Below are positions 26,585 through 34,741 of a stretch of DNA of 64,000 nt, in pieces. Positions within the stretch are counted from its first letter, which is position 1, and every line of letters starts with the position of its first letter. This stretch comes from Wukongibacter sp050859025 (GTDB lineage: Bacteria > Bacillota > Clostridia > Peptostreptococcales > Caminicellaceae). The stretch is taken from NCBI RefSeq assembly GCF_050859025.1, contig NZ_CP138200.1:6324001-6388000 (forward strand), given 5' to 3'. Both the position numbers and the translations under genes were made by a program. Below the pieces are notes generated by a model, which worked only from the letters and a program-made list of their open reading frames with translations, had not been told where the DNA came from and did not search any database.

Positions 26585-26804
26585 TTTGAGCCGGCATATT
26601 AAACCATTCTTTAACCTTATTTTTTAATCTTTTTCTAGCGAAGCGATGATAGCCTGTAAAATTAGCGTAGCCGCAGAGGAACTCACAAAGGGGGCTATAT
26701 ATCGTGAAAAGATTAATGGTGGCTTTAACATCTTTATTATCATTAGTTTTAGCTGGTGGTTCAGCTTGGGGTTGGCACTAAGATTTTAAATATGCCGGCT
26801 TAAA
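26585..26804 (+). ncRNA. Structured RNA element enclosing a tiny ORF
   Basis: Three nested helices are visible. P1 pairs 26585-26600 with 26789-26804 (12 perfect pairs AGCCGGCATATT/AATATGCCGGCT plus extension with one G-U). P2 pairs 26624-26633 with 26707-26716 (TTAATCTTTT/AAAAGATTAA). P3 pairs 26644-26654 (CGATGATAGCC) with 26693-26704 (GGCTATATATCG). P3 covers part of the AAAGGGGG ribosome-binding site and the GTG start of the 25-residue ORF, so it could control translation. It matches no riboswitch class I know. The element lies upstream of an HD-GYP gene. Confidence 0.5.
26704..26781 (+). CDS. 25-residue signal-peptide-like ORF
   Basis: A GTG start is preceded by AAAGGGGG at nine bases. 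The product has a KR N-terminus, a hydrophobic core and an AGGSAWGWH tail, the layout of a minimal secreted peptide. Cleavage after an Ala would release a short Trp-rich peptide. It has no cysteine, so it is not an AgrD-type lactone. It could be a pheromone, a type I toxin-like peptide or an upstream regulatory ORF for the HD-GYP gene 45 bases downstream. Confidence 0.5.
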   Translation: MKRLMVALTSLLSLVLAGGSAWGWH

Positions 26805-26825
26805 ATATTTAAGGAGCTTTGATTT

Positions 26826-28103
26826 ATGATTAAACTTAAGAATTATCAACTTTATAGTCATTTCATTATTCTATCTGGTTTAATCAGTATTTTTTTCAGT
26901 GTCTATTCTTTAAAAGATTCTAATGCCTTTTTCCCAATTATCTTCTTTATTGTACTTGCAATAACTACAGAATCATTATCCATTATTATAAGCAGCTCTG
27001 CATATATTTCTATTGGCTTTGCCATAGGACTCGCTGTATTAATTTCTTTTCACCCACTTACAGCAGCTTTAATAATGTTTATTGGTACTATGTTTTGCAT
27101 ACAAAAAAAAGATGGAAGATATAATCATATACTCAATTCATCTTTCTACAAAAGGCTTTTTAATGGAAGTGCATATGCTATATCCTATTTATCCGCTGGA
27201 TATACCTATAAATTTGGCATTTATCTGCTTCCAACGGTAAAGATATCTGACTTCAGTATTTTAGGTATTATTTTTTCTGTATGTACTTACGTAGTCGTAA
27301 ACACAATAATTTATATGGTTCTATTTTCACTAATTGAAGAAAAACCCTTTAAGGACTTATTAATTTCAAATGTTTGGGTCGTTAAAAATTTATTTGCGAT
27401 TGCTCCATTAGGAATTCTCATGGCAATAGCATATACAAACTATGGGTGCTTTGGAGTCCTATTATTTTTTGCACCTCTACTTTTAGCTCGTTATTCATTC
27501 ATCTTATATCTAGATATGAGAAATGTATATTTTGAAACCATTAAGGCTCTTTCGAATGCTATAGATGCAAAGGATCATTATACAAATGGTCATTCATATA
27601 GAGTTGCCCATTATTCAGAAGTAATCGCTAGAAAAATGGGTTTACTAAATAATAGGGTAGATATTATAAAAACTGCCGCTTTGTTACACGATATTGGCAA
27701 GATAGGTATTTCTGATTACATCTTAAATAAACCAAGTAATTTGACCGATAATGAGTTCACTCTTATTCAGCAGCATCCAATCATCGGATCTAAAATACTA
27801 AACGACGTAGATTTTCTAAAAGAAGTATCAAAAATCATAAAGCATCATCATGAAAAATATAATGGAACTGGATATCCCGATGGTCTGAGGGGAGAAGATA
27901 TTACTATAGAAGCTTCTATTTTGGCAGTTGCCGATGCCTTTGATGCGATGACTTCTAATAGGCCATATAGAAATGCAATGACCTTTACGGCTGCAACCAA
28001 CATAATTATTAGTGAGGCTGGAAAACAATTCAACCCGATAGTTGCTAAAGTTTTTAAGGACATAATGGATGAAAATAGGGAGATGCTTATTAATGTTAGC
28101 TGA
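26826..28103 (+). CDS. Membrane HD-GYP domain phosphodiesterase
   Basis: A probable c-di-GMP phosphodiesterase. The 425 residues comprise an N-terminal membrane region of about seven helices (about 10-225) and an HD-GYP domain (about 230-420). Visible motifs: LLHDIGKIGI (HD), HHEKYNGTGYPDGLRGEDI (HHE...GYP) and ADAFDAMTSNRPYR. The membrane part suggests sensing of an extracellular or membrane signal. The preceding tiny secreted peptide is a speculative candidate ligand. It overlaps or nearly touches the DUF5317 gene. Confidence 0.9.
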   Translation: MIKLKNYQLYSHFIILSGLISIFFSVYSLKDSNAFFPIIFFIVLAITTESLSIIISSSAYISIGFAIGLAVLISFHPLTAALIMFIGTMFCIQKKDGRYNHILNSSFYKRLFNGSAYAISYLSAGYTYKFGIYLLPTVKISDFSILGIIFSVCTYVVVNTIIYMVLFSLIEEKPFKDLLISNVWVVKNLFAIAPLGILMAIAYTNYGCFGVLLFFAPLLLARYSFILYLDMRNVYFETIKALSNAIDAKDHYTNGHSYRVAHYSEVIARKMGLLNNRVDIIKTAALLHDIGKIGISDYILNKPSNLTDNEFTLIQQHPIIGSKILNDVDFLKEVSKIIKHHHEKYNGTGYPDGLRGEDITIEASILAVADAFDAMTSNRPYRNAMTFTAATNIIISEAGKQFNPIVAKVFKDIMDENREMLINVS

Positions 28104-28659
28104 ATCAGTAATCGTATCAGTTATTTTGGCTGTTCTTAGAGGAAAGAAGTTCAGAAGCCTAGAAAATATAAAAATAAATAATTTCTGGTTAATCCTACTT
28201 TCCTTTTCCATAGAGTTTTTTAGTGTATTAATTATTAAAAATGATATTAGACCTCTATCTTTCTTTATTTCAAAAAACTATCTAATTATACAGTTTCTAA
28301 TCTATTCACTTCTTTTTATTTTTTTTGCTTATAACATTAGAAGCAAAGCCCTAATGATAGTATGTTTTGGAGTCCTTCTAAATTTTATTGTTATAGCTGC
28401 CAATAATGGATTTATGCCTGTAAGTGTAGATACGGCTTTAGCAAAAGGCTTTACACAAAGCATAACCAAGCTGTCGGAGGGTAAGATTGCAGGTCATTCT
28501 ATCCTCATCAAGGGTGATACAAACCTTTGGTTCTTAGCCGATATCATTAATATACCTCCACCATATCCATTTCCTCAAACTATAAGTATAGGAGATATTT
28601 TTATGGCCATAGGTACATTTTCATTTATACAGGTAAACATGAAAAAAGAGCATAATTAA
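28093..28659 (+). CDS. DUF5317 family membrane protein
   Basis: A membrane protein of 188 residues when started at the ATG at 28093 (MLAESVIVSVILAVLRGKKF), which has GGGAG ten bases upstream. An earlier in-frame ATG would overlap the HD-GYP gene by 35 bases. There are about five hydrophobic segments and the DUF5317 features NNGFMPVS and the final FIQ-x-N-M-K region. The function is unknown. Its overlap with the HD-GYP stop indicates coupled translation. Confidence 0.75.
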   Translation: MLAESVIVSVILAVLRGKKFRSLENIKINNFWLILLSFSIEFFSVLIIKNDIRPLSFFISKNYLIIQFLIYSLLFIFFAYNIRSKALMIVCFGVLLNFIVIAANNGFMPVSVDTALAKGFTQSITKLSEGKIAGHSILIKGDTNLWFLADIINIPPPYPFPQTISIGDIFMAIGTFSFIQVNMKKEHN

Positions 28660-28669
28660 AGTATCTAAT

Positions 28670-28690
28670 GTGGATAAACTCCACTTTTTT
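28670..28690 (+). terminator. Terminator of HD-GYP/DUF5317
   Basis: GTGGA / TCCAC with a 5-base loop and six Ts, 11 bases after the DUF5317 stop. Confidence 0.7.
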
Positions 28691-28760
28691 CTATTTTATC
28701 CACAAAGCCTTCTCTATTCTCTGTTACTATGGGGATATCCTAAAATAATAAAGCTCTTCC

Positions 28761-29006
28761 CTATTTGAAAAATTTCTTTAAATCGTCTTTGGTTTCTCTA
28801 GACAAATTGTGCCATCTTATTCCTTGTACAGCACCCTCAAGGGCACACAATGTATTAAAGCACACATCTTTATCTACTTCTCTTATTCTTTTAAATGCCT
28901 CTTTACTACCTAGAGTAAACAACTCTTCCTTAGTAAGCACATCTATATTATTTAGTTTTTCTTCCAGTGCTTTCCCTATATTGGGAAGCTTACTTAGCTG
29001 ACCCAT
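28761..29006 (-). CDS. TfoX C-terminal domain protein
   Basis: An 81-residue stand-alone TfoX_C domain with a helix-hairpin-helix-like opening (LSKLPNIGKALEEKLNNIDV) and the conserved CALEGAVQGIRWHNL. Such short forms occur without the competence-regulating N-domain. The function in Firmicutes is unclear; nucleic-acid binding is plausible from the HhH-like motif. It is one base from the NUDIX gene stop and probably co-transcribed with it. Confidence 0.85.
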   Translation of the reverse strand: MGQLSKLPNIGKALEEKLNNIDVLTKEELFTLGSKEAFKRIREVDKDVCFNTLCALEGAVQGIRWHNLSRETKDDLKKFFK

Positions 29007-29007
29007 A

Positions 29008-29451
29008 TTATATCTCCTTCTTAGATTTATATTTATTCTTCCAATCTAGTACTTTTTTAAATAGCTTGGGCTGTATCTCATAATAAGTAAGGTCTCTTGG
29101 AATATCTTCAAATAGTTTAACCTCTTCAATCTCTGACTCTGGAAGCCTACCAAGCTCATTAATCTCGGCATAAAATAATCTCCCATATGTTGTTGCTTCA
29201 TACTTTTTAACAGAATAATCCCATAAGGATTTTATAGAAAATTGCTTTGCTCCAGTTTCTTCAAACAACTCTCTCCTAGCAGTGTCCTTTATATCTTCAT
29301 TTTCTTCTCTATGGCCTCCAGGTATTTCCCAGGTATCCCTTTCTCTATGCCTTACATAAATCCATCTATTATCATATTCAGCTACTATTACAGCAAATTT
29401 TAATAGCCCATCCTGTACTCTTCCTATTTCATGAAATTCTACATTAATCAT
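29008..29451 (-). CDS. NUDIX hydrolase
   Basis: A 147-residue hydrolase of nucleoside-diphosphate-linked compounds. The Nudix box is visible from about residue 44: GGHREENEDIKDTARRELFEETG, with REx2-EExG spaced normally. MutT-like in length; the substrate cannot be read. It lies in the VanW-NUDIX-TfoX_C order on the minus strand with short gaps. Confidence 0.92.
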   Translation of the reverse strand: MINVEFHEIGRVQDGLLKFAVIVAEYDNRWIYVRHRERDTWEIPGGHREENEDIKDTARRELFEETGAKQFSIKSLWDYSVKKYEATTYGRLFYAEINELGRLPESEIEEVKLFEDIPRDLTYYEIQPKLFKKVLDWKNKYKSKKEI

Positions 29452-29470
29452 ATCTTATCACCCTTTAACT

Positions 29471-30292
29471 CTAGTTTTTTACGCTTTCAGCTAATAGCGG
29501 CTCGTACATCATAAGTGCATGATTTTCTGTTATGTATTCATCATCTATAAGATCATCGTGTAAATCATATTTTTTTCTATGTATTACATTATGTCTTACA
29601 TATCCTCCCCAATACTCATGGGTTATGGAATGCTTTTTCTCATACACCTCGTACCTATATAGGGGCTCTTGAGCCGCTCTCCACTGCCCAACAAGATATT
29701 TATCGGTTAGATATATATGAAGTTGATATCTTTCATTGCTATTATTATGAATCTGAAGATCTCTGTAATTGTAAACACAGGTAGCTCCACTTCCAAAGGG
29801 CTGAGTTCTATTTGAGTCAGGAAAGACATCATAGCTATGTCTATACCTTTCTGTTATTACTAATGGTGTATGAAGGGCCATCCAATATATGAGATTGGAT
29901 AATTGACATAGTCCTCCTCCTACCCCTTCTTTAAAACCTCCATAGAATAGTACCATTCCATCAACATATCCTTTTTTTCTCGTAGGCTTACCTATAAGCT
30001 TCCAATAGGAAAAGGTCTCCTGTGGATTAACAATAGTTCCATTGATTTTCTCTACTGCCAGCCTTAAATTTGTAACCTTATTTCTTTGCAGCCACATATC
30101 AACATTTTTTAACCTTCTATAGAGGGGAGTTTTATGTTCAAATACCACTCTAGGCAAAAGCTCCTCCGTTATTTGTTTCGCATATTTCTTATTTCCAAAA
30201 TACCAATCATAATATCTTCTATAGGTGTAATATAATTTTCCAAAATATATTCTTGCCCTTGATCTGTTTATTGGTTTACAATTTGATATCAT
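29471..30292 (-). CDS. VanW family protein
   Basis: A 273-residue VanW-like protein; family members occur with vancomycin-resistance genes and widely in Firmicute envelopes, with no settled biochemical role. The family core YWKLIGKPTRKKGYVDGMVL, followed by GVGGGLCQLSNLIYWMALHT, is present. I chose the ATG at 30292 because a sigma-A promoter (30331-30359) places the transcript start near 30324, downstream of an alternative TTG at 30328. No van genes lie nearby. Confidence 0.85.
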   Translation of the reverse strand: MISNCKPINRSRARIYFGKLYYTYRRYYDWYFGNKKYAKQITEELLPRVVFEHKTPLYRRLKNVDMWLQRNKVTNLRLAVEKINGTIVNPQETFSYWKLIGKPTRKKGYVDGMVLFYGGFKEGVGGGLCQLSNLIYWMALHTPLVITERYRHSYDVFPDSNRTQPFGSGATCVYNYRDLQIHNNSNERYQLHIYLTDKYLVGQWRAAQEPLYRYEVYEKKHSITHEYWGGYVRHNVIHRKKYDLHDDLIDDEYITENHALMMYEPLLAESVKN

Positions 30293-30330
30293 ATACTCTT
30301 TCTTTCCCTTCCCATGTGAAATATACAAAA

Positions 30331-30359
30331 ATTATACTATAATATGTCATATAATGTAA
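30331..30359 (-). promoter_or_regulatory. Sigma-A promoter of vanW-nudix-tfoX_C
   Basis: On the minus strand TTACAT, a 17-base spacer and TATAAT. The predicted start is about 30 bases upstream of the chosen vanW ATG. Confidence 0.55.
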
Positions 30360-30403
30360 ATGAATACTATCTTACATTTTTAATATATTAAAAACATCAA
30401 TAA

Positions 30404-30438
30404 GAAAAGCTGCTTCTAGCTTGCTAGAAACAGCTTTT
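30404..30438 (-). terminator. Terminator of the ECF-sigma operon
   Basis: An AAAAGCTG-TCTAGC / GCTAGA-CAGCTTTTT stem, about 30 bases after the TM2/B-box gene. Confidence 0.8.
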
Positions 30439-30443
30439 TATAA

Positions 30444-30475
30444 GAGAGCTTCAAGTAAATCTCAATTTATACTTC
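30444..30475. repeat. Family A repeat remnant at a stop codon
   Basis: GAGAGCTTCAAGTAAATCTC plus AATTTATAC is one family A end. The stop codon of the TM2/B-box gene (30467-30469) lies inside it, so this MITE end appears to define the C-terminus. Confidence 0.55.
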
Positions 30476-31162
30476 TTTCTCAACTTTAGATTTCTTTAAT
30501 AAGTAGATTCCAATTATTATAAGAAGAACAGGAAAACTTGAATGTCTCATAAATCTATAAAATCTGTAAAAATGGTCTCCATAGGATAAGTAATTATCAA
30601 TAAGACGACTCAACTCAGAAAACCCATTATTCAGTATAACTATCCCACCTACGGCAATTAGGCCAATACCTATATGCTTGTAATTCAACTGCTTCACATC
30701 TAACAAACTAACATCATAGATAGGTTCATCTTTGATATCTTCTCCCTTACTGATTGTCCTCCTTATATGTAAGCAGTCAAAGAAGCTATAGAACCAAATT
30801 ATTACATTAAATATTGCTAACCACCCATCAAAGTAAAATATATTTGCTAAAGCTATCGGTAGAGTAAACAGAACCATAAGTTGAAGTCCTCTATTCATTA
30901 ATCCTAGATACATCTGACCTGCTCCAGGAATTAATGAGAATATAAGGGCTAAAAAACCATTATAGCTTTTGATGTAATTGTTTTCTATTGTTCCTCCATT
31001 ACCCTTTTTTTGACTACTACTGGTGCTAGATAAATGATTTTCTAAACATCCTTTACAAACTATTTTTCCATCCATATCTACGGCACATTCTTTGCAAATA
31101 AAATCTCCACATTCAAAGCATCTAAAGCTTGCTTCTTTTTCATGGTGTATATTACAATTCAT
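30467..31162 (-). CDS. B-box zinc finger / TM2 membrane protein
   Basis: 231 residues from the ATG at 31162, which has AGGGAGGG seven bases upstream. An earlier ATG at 31213 gives an extra charged N-terminus without a site. The N-terminus carries a B-box-like zinc site (CNIHHEKEASFRCFECGDFICKEC ... CKGC, about 2-45). About four membrane helices follow, with the TM2-like GFLALIFSLIPGAGQMYLGL. It is the third gene after ECF sigma and anti-sigma and probably part of that regulon. The function is unknown. Confidence 0.75.
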   Translation of the reverse strand: MNCNIHHEKEASFRCFECGDFICKECAVDMDGKIVCKGCLENHLSSTSSSQKKGNGGTIENNYIKSYNGFLALIFSLIPGAGQMYLGLMNRGLQLMVLFTLPIALANIFYFDGWLAIFNVIIWFYSFFDCLHIRRTISKGEDIKDEPIYDVSLLDVKQLNYKHIGIGLIAVGGIVILNNGFSELSRLIDNYLSYGDHFYRFYRFMRHSSFPVLLIIIGIYLLKKSKVEKEV

Positions 31163-31215
31163 TCTAAAACCCTCCCTACCTATTAAACATTTAAATCTCA
31201 TATTAGCTTTCATCG

Positions 31216-31698
31216 TTATTTTTCTAATTTAATATTTTTAAAAAGTCTTAAGCCGCCGATATTTATTTTTCTATAATTATTATTAAAGGTTGTATGGATT
31301 TCTTTGATATATTTTGAAATTCCACTATTTCTAGTAAAAGAACCATTATATAAATAATTTGAAATATCATCTATACTGAATCCTAAAGAGGTATTTAATA
31401 TAAATATTAGCAACCCAGCCGCAACAAAGCTTACTCCCCATTTTTTCATTATCATAGGTCTTCTTTTATTTGGTCTTATTTGAACCATTATTTTGTTCAT
31501 TATCGTATTAGTAAAGTCTTTTGGAGGTAAAACTATTGAGTGGTCAGAAAGCATATCAAATATTACCCTCATTTCTTCATATTCTTTATTGCATTCACTA
31601 CACTCTTCTAAATGCCTTTCTATCTTATACACTTCAATATCATTCAATTGATTCTCATAATATTTATCAATCTTTTCTATAGCTTCTCTACATTCCAA
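31216..31698 (-). CDS. Zinc-finger anti-sigma factor
   Basis: A 160-residue single-pass membrane anti-sigma factor. The cytosolic N-terminus has the zinc anti-sigma motif HLEECSEC (HxxxCxxC, about 28-35). One membrane segment follows (about 88-105), then a short extracellular part. It overlaps the end of the ECF sigma gene by 22 bases. It should hold the sigma factor inactive until an envelope signal arrives. Confidence 0.88.
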   Translation of the reverse strand: MECREAIEKIDKYYENQLNDIEVYKIERHLEECSECNKEYEEMRVIFDMLSDHSIVLPPKDFTNTIMNKIMVQIRPNKRRPMIMKKWGVSFVAAGLLIFILNTSLGFSIDDISNYLYNGSFTRNSGISKYIKEIHTTFNNNYRKINIGGLRLFKNIKLEK

Positions 31699-32270
31699 CC
31701 TACTTCACCTCCAATACTTATTTCTAACAATTTATCCTTTAACATCCGTCTAGCTCTATATAACCTTGTTTCAACTGTTTTTTCAGAAATATCTAATGCT
31801 TTTGATATCTCTTTATAGGAGAGCTCGTTGAAGTGATACATTATTACTACTGTTTTATATATATCAGGTAAATTATAAATAACTTTATGTACCTCTCTTT
31901 GCTTCTCATCACTTATAATTATATTTTCTGGAGAATTATCTACGGAATTCAAATTTCCTTCAATTGAATCCCCATAATCAAGCTCTTGGTTCAATTTCAG
32001 ATTTTGTCTTTTCCTTTTCCTATTATAATCTATACATATATTAGTGGCAATTTTATATATCCAAGTTGAAGGACTAGCCTCAAACCTAAATTTACTTATA
32101 TTATTAAAGATTTTAATAAATATCTCCTGAGATAAATCCTGTGCCTCATTATAATCATTTGTAAATTTATAGGAGAGAGCAAAAATCCTATTTTTATAGA
32201 TATCTACTAGCTTACTAAATATCTCGGCATTTCCCCTTTTTATCTCTCTTATTATGTCATTTTCATTCAA
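31677..32270 (-). CDS. ECF-type RNA polymerase sigma factor
   Basis: A 197-residue extracytoplasmic-function sigma factor. Region 2 (YKNRIFALSYKFTNDYNEAQDLSQEIFIKIF, about 24-54) and region 4 (DIYKTVVIMYHFNELSYKEISKALDISEKTV, about 138-170) are clear; region 3 is absent, as expected. The anti-sigma gene overlaps its end. The DUF4097 envelope protein lies just upstream in the same direction (37-base gap), so the group probably answers cell-envelope stress. Confidence 0.93.
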   Translation of the reverse strand: MNENDIIREIKRGNAEIFSKLVDIYKNRIFALSYKFTNDYNEAQDLSQEIFIKIFNNISKFRFEASPSTWIYKIATNICIDYNRKRKRQNLKLNQELDYGDSIEGNLNSVDNSPENIIISDEKQREVHKVIYNLPDIYKTVVIMYHFNELSYKEISKALDISEKTVETRLYRARRMLKDKLLEISIGGEVGWNVEKL

Positions 32271-32307
32271 CTAAATCACCACCGTGTCCAACCCAATCCT
32301 TTTAATT

Positions 32308-33714
32308 CTAATTCTCTATTCTTATATCTCCATACTGTGCTTTAATATTTACTTCTGTATTTTTTTCCCCTATAATCTCATTAATACTTTCCTCACTATT
32401 GTTTGTATTTATCTTTAAATCAAAGTTATTACTTATTTTTCCATAATTTGTGTATACATAGAATCTACCCTCTTGATTCTTAGGCAGCTTTATATCAATT
32501 CCGCCATGCTCATTCTCTACTTTCAACCGACCACTTATTACCTTATTACTTTCAAAAACTATTTCATCATTCTTATTTTGAAGCTCTATAATCTTATTAG
32601 CACTAGACAATTTTATTCTTCCGTGTTCATTACTTATTCTAACATTTCCATCTATATCTCTTGCACCAATGTTTCCATGTTTTCCATTTACTTTTATATC
32701 TCCATCTATCTCATTTATATCTATTTTACAAAATTCACTTTCAATAATTAAATTTCCCCCTATTTTTTCCACTTCTATACTCTGATGGGAATTATCTATA
32801 TCTACATTTCCCCCAACAGAGTTAACACTAACATCACCATGTTCGTTTACTATATTAAGATCTTTACCAATATTTTTTGCAAAAACCTTGCCATGCTTAT
32901 TTTTAACAATAGCCTTACCATCTATGTCTATTACCTCAACATCACTATGGGCATCTTTGATATTTAAATCTCCTATTAAGTTTTCAACAAAAATATTTCC
33001 ATGCTCGCTATAAATTGTAGAAGTACCCTTACAATTTATCAAGCTTGTATATCCATGTTTATTAGTAATATCTACTTCTATGCCATCGGGAATCATTATG
33101 TCAAGGTTTACCTCTATGTCTCCTATTTCATTATTTATGGTATACTTTTCTCTTTGATTTATTAGCTTAATAGAATCTCCCGTATCATCGATGATTTCTA
33201 TAATTTTATCGGCTATTTTTTTAGCCTCTTCATTATCAGAATTATGTCTTATAGTTGTCGACATACTAACCTTTATATCCTTATCCTCACCTTTTTTTAC
33301 ATTAACATATCCAAAGCTATTAATTACCTTGAGCTTGTTTTTATCATTTACATCAATTGTAATATCTTTACTGGAAACAGTTTCTTTTTTATATGATAAA
33401 GGTATAAAATCTCCATCAATATCTATATCTAATGGAATTTTATGAATCCAAGATAAAGTAAAAGACATAAATACTATCAGTAATATAAAAAATATACTCT
33501 TACCACTTATAGACAATTTAGTTTTCGCTTCACTTTTTTCAAAAATAAATTTACTAAAAACAATCTCCAATCCCAGTATAATTATAACTGAAGGCCAAAA
33601 TATTGATAGAATATAATATATATTTATTTGAGTAAAATTATTAAGTAGAAATAATCCTCCCAATAATATTAGAGTGATAGCTAGGGTAAATATCCCCATC
33701 TTTCTCTCCTTCAT
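32308..33714 (-). CDS. LiaF-like / DUF4097 beta-repeat envelope protein
   Basis: A 468-residue product. The N-terminal part (about 1-95) has about three to four short membrane helices of the LiaI-LiaF type. The rest is a long DUF4097-like beta-helix with many units of about 18-20 residues built on NxHG or xxHG-D/N-I (for example FAKNIGKDLNIVNEHGDVSV and INEIDGDIKVNGKHGNIGAR). Such proteins often accompany ECF sigma/anti-sigma pairs and probably sense or scaffold envelope components; the exact role is unknown. Confidence 0.8.
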   Translation of the reverse strand: MKERKMGIFTLAITLILLGGLFLLNNFTQINIYYILSIFWPSVIIILGLEIVFSKFIFEKSEAKTKLSISGKSIFFILLIVFMSFTLSWIHKIPLDIDIDGDFIPLSYKKETVSSKDITIDVNDKNKLKVINSFGYVNVKKGEDKDIKVSMSTTIRHNSDNEEAKKIADKIIEIIDDTGDSIKLINQREKYTINNEIGDIEVNLDIMIPDGIEVDITNKHGYTSLINCKGTSTIYSEHGNIFVENLIGDLNIKDAHSDVEVIDIDGKAIVKNKHGKVFAKNIGKDLNIVNEHGDVSVNSVGGNVDIDNSHQSIEVEKIGGNLIIESEFCKIDINEIDGDIKVNGKHGNIGARDIDGNVRISNEHGRIKLSSANKIIELQNKNDEIVFESNKVISGRLKVENEHGGIDIKLPKNQEGRFYVYTNYGKISNNFDLKINTNNSEESINEIIGEKNTEVNIKAQYGDIRIEN

Positions 33715-33814
33715 GTTGCTGTCCCTCCTTTTACTTCTTAAATCTATATATTAGTTTTGACGCTCTTTATTTTCAAATCCCTTCAAAAAAATAAAAAAAA
33801 ATTTATAAACTTCC

Positions 33815-33918
33815 TATAGAAAGCTCCAAGTAAATCTTAATTTATACATATCAAAATATCCGATGAATCTTAGGATTTTTGATGTATATAAATTAAAGTT
33901 TTGACTGAAATCTCTATA
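33815..33918. repeat. Family A palindromic repeat
   Basis: A full copy (TATAGAAAGCTCCAAGTAAATC ... TGACTGAAATCTCTATA) in the gap between the DUF4097 and DUF1361 genes. Confidence 0.85.
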
Positions 33919-33954
33919 AAACATTATTCTGTCAGAAAGTTTATAAATTTATCT

Positions 33955-34662
33955 TTACTCTTTTTTCATAAAGCTCAAACCATGCATTGCCATATAAACT
34001 AAAAATATAAATCCTCCAAACAACAATGTAAACTTTAGAGTCATTATATCCATACTTCCAAACATCCTTTTCAATATACCTGATGGATTAGATACGATTT
34101 CCCAGCTGTTAAGACGTAGAAATCTTCCTAGATATATGGCAAAACCGCTTAGAATAGAAACTATAAAAACAAATATCCATCCTATAGTCTTTTTATATGT
34201 TCTCTCTATCATCTTATGTACCGTATATAAAGAAATATGGCCTAGTATATAACCAGTAAAGACAAAAAGCATAACAAGAATAAAATCATACCAAATTATA
34301 AAACTTGAACTAAAACCAACTGCGTGGTCCAATGGAGCATAATAGTTATAGTTACTTAAATGTATAATATCAGTCACTATATAGGGGGCATTGGGATAAA
34401 ATATCAACCAAATAAATCCTAGACCTAACATAGATATACATTTTTTCATACCATATTTTTTAGTTGTACTTATATATTCCATCATTGATGACACTATAAA
34501 TGGTATCCAAGCTAAAAATAAATTCCATACCAAGAAAGCAAAGGTTATTTTTCCTTGAGTAAATATCCTAAAAATTATCATTATAAAACCAATTATAGAA
34601 AGAAAAATCAGACTACTAACTATTTTTTTAGTCTCACCTATTATACTTTTCTCACCAATCAT
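33955..34662 (-). CDS. DUF1361 family membrane protein
   Basis: A 235-residue membrane protein with about six to seven helices, matching DUF1361 (PF07099) in length and in motifs such as FLAWIPF, LIFYPNAPYIVTDIIHL and FSSFIIWYDFILVMLF. The conserved NAPYI-TD and W-D residues are kept. The function is unknown. Monocistronic. Confidence 0.85.
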   Translation of the reverse strand: MIGEKSIIGETKKIVSSLIFLSIIGFIMIIFRIFTQGKITFAFLVWNLFLAWIPFIVSSMMEYISTTKKYGMKKCISMLGLGFIWLIFYPNAPYIVTDIIHLSNYNYYAPLDHAVGFSSSFIIWYDFILVMLFVFTGYILGHISLYTVHKMIERTYKKTIGWIFVFIVSILSGFAIYLGRFLRLNSWEIVSNPSGILKRMFGSMDIMTLKFTLLFGGFIFLVYMAMHGLSFMKKE

Positions 34663-34741
34663 ATTATCTCCCTCTACTCAAACCATATAATCTTTTCCAA
34701 ATCAGAAACTCGTAATTCTGAAATATTCCTTTTTTAACATT

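Noticed and set aside
26640..26700. Possible c-di-GMP-I (GEMM) riboswitch before the HD-GYP gene
   Set aside because: The conserved GEMM segments (CRGGCAAAC, GACGCAAAGC, the GGTAGC-GGGTT receptor) are absent; only general AGCG/GCCGC similarity was seen.
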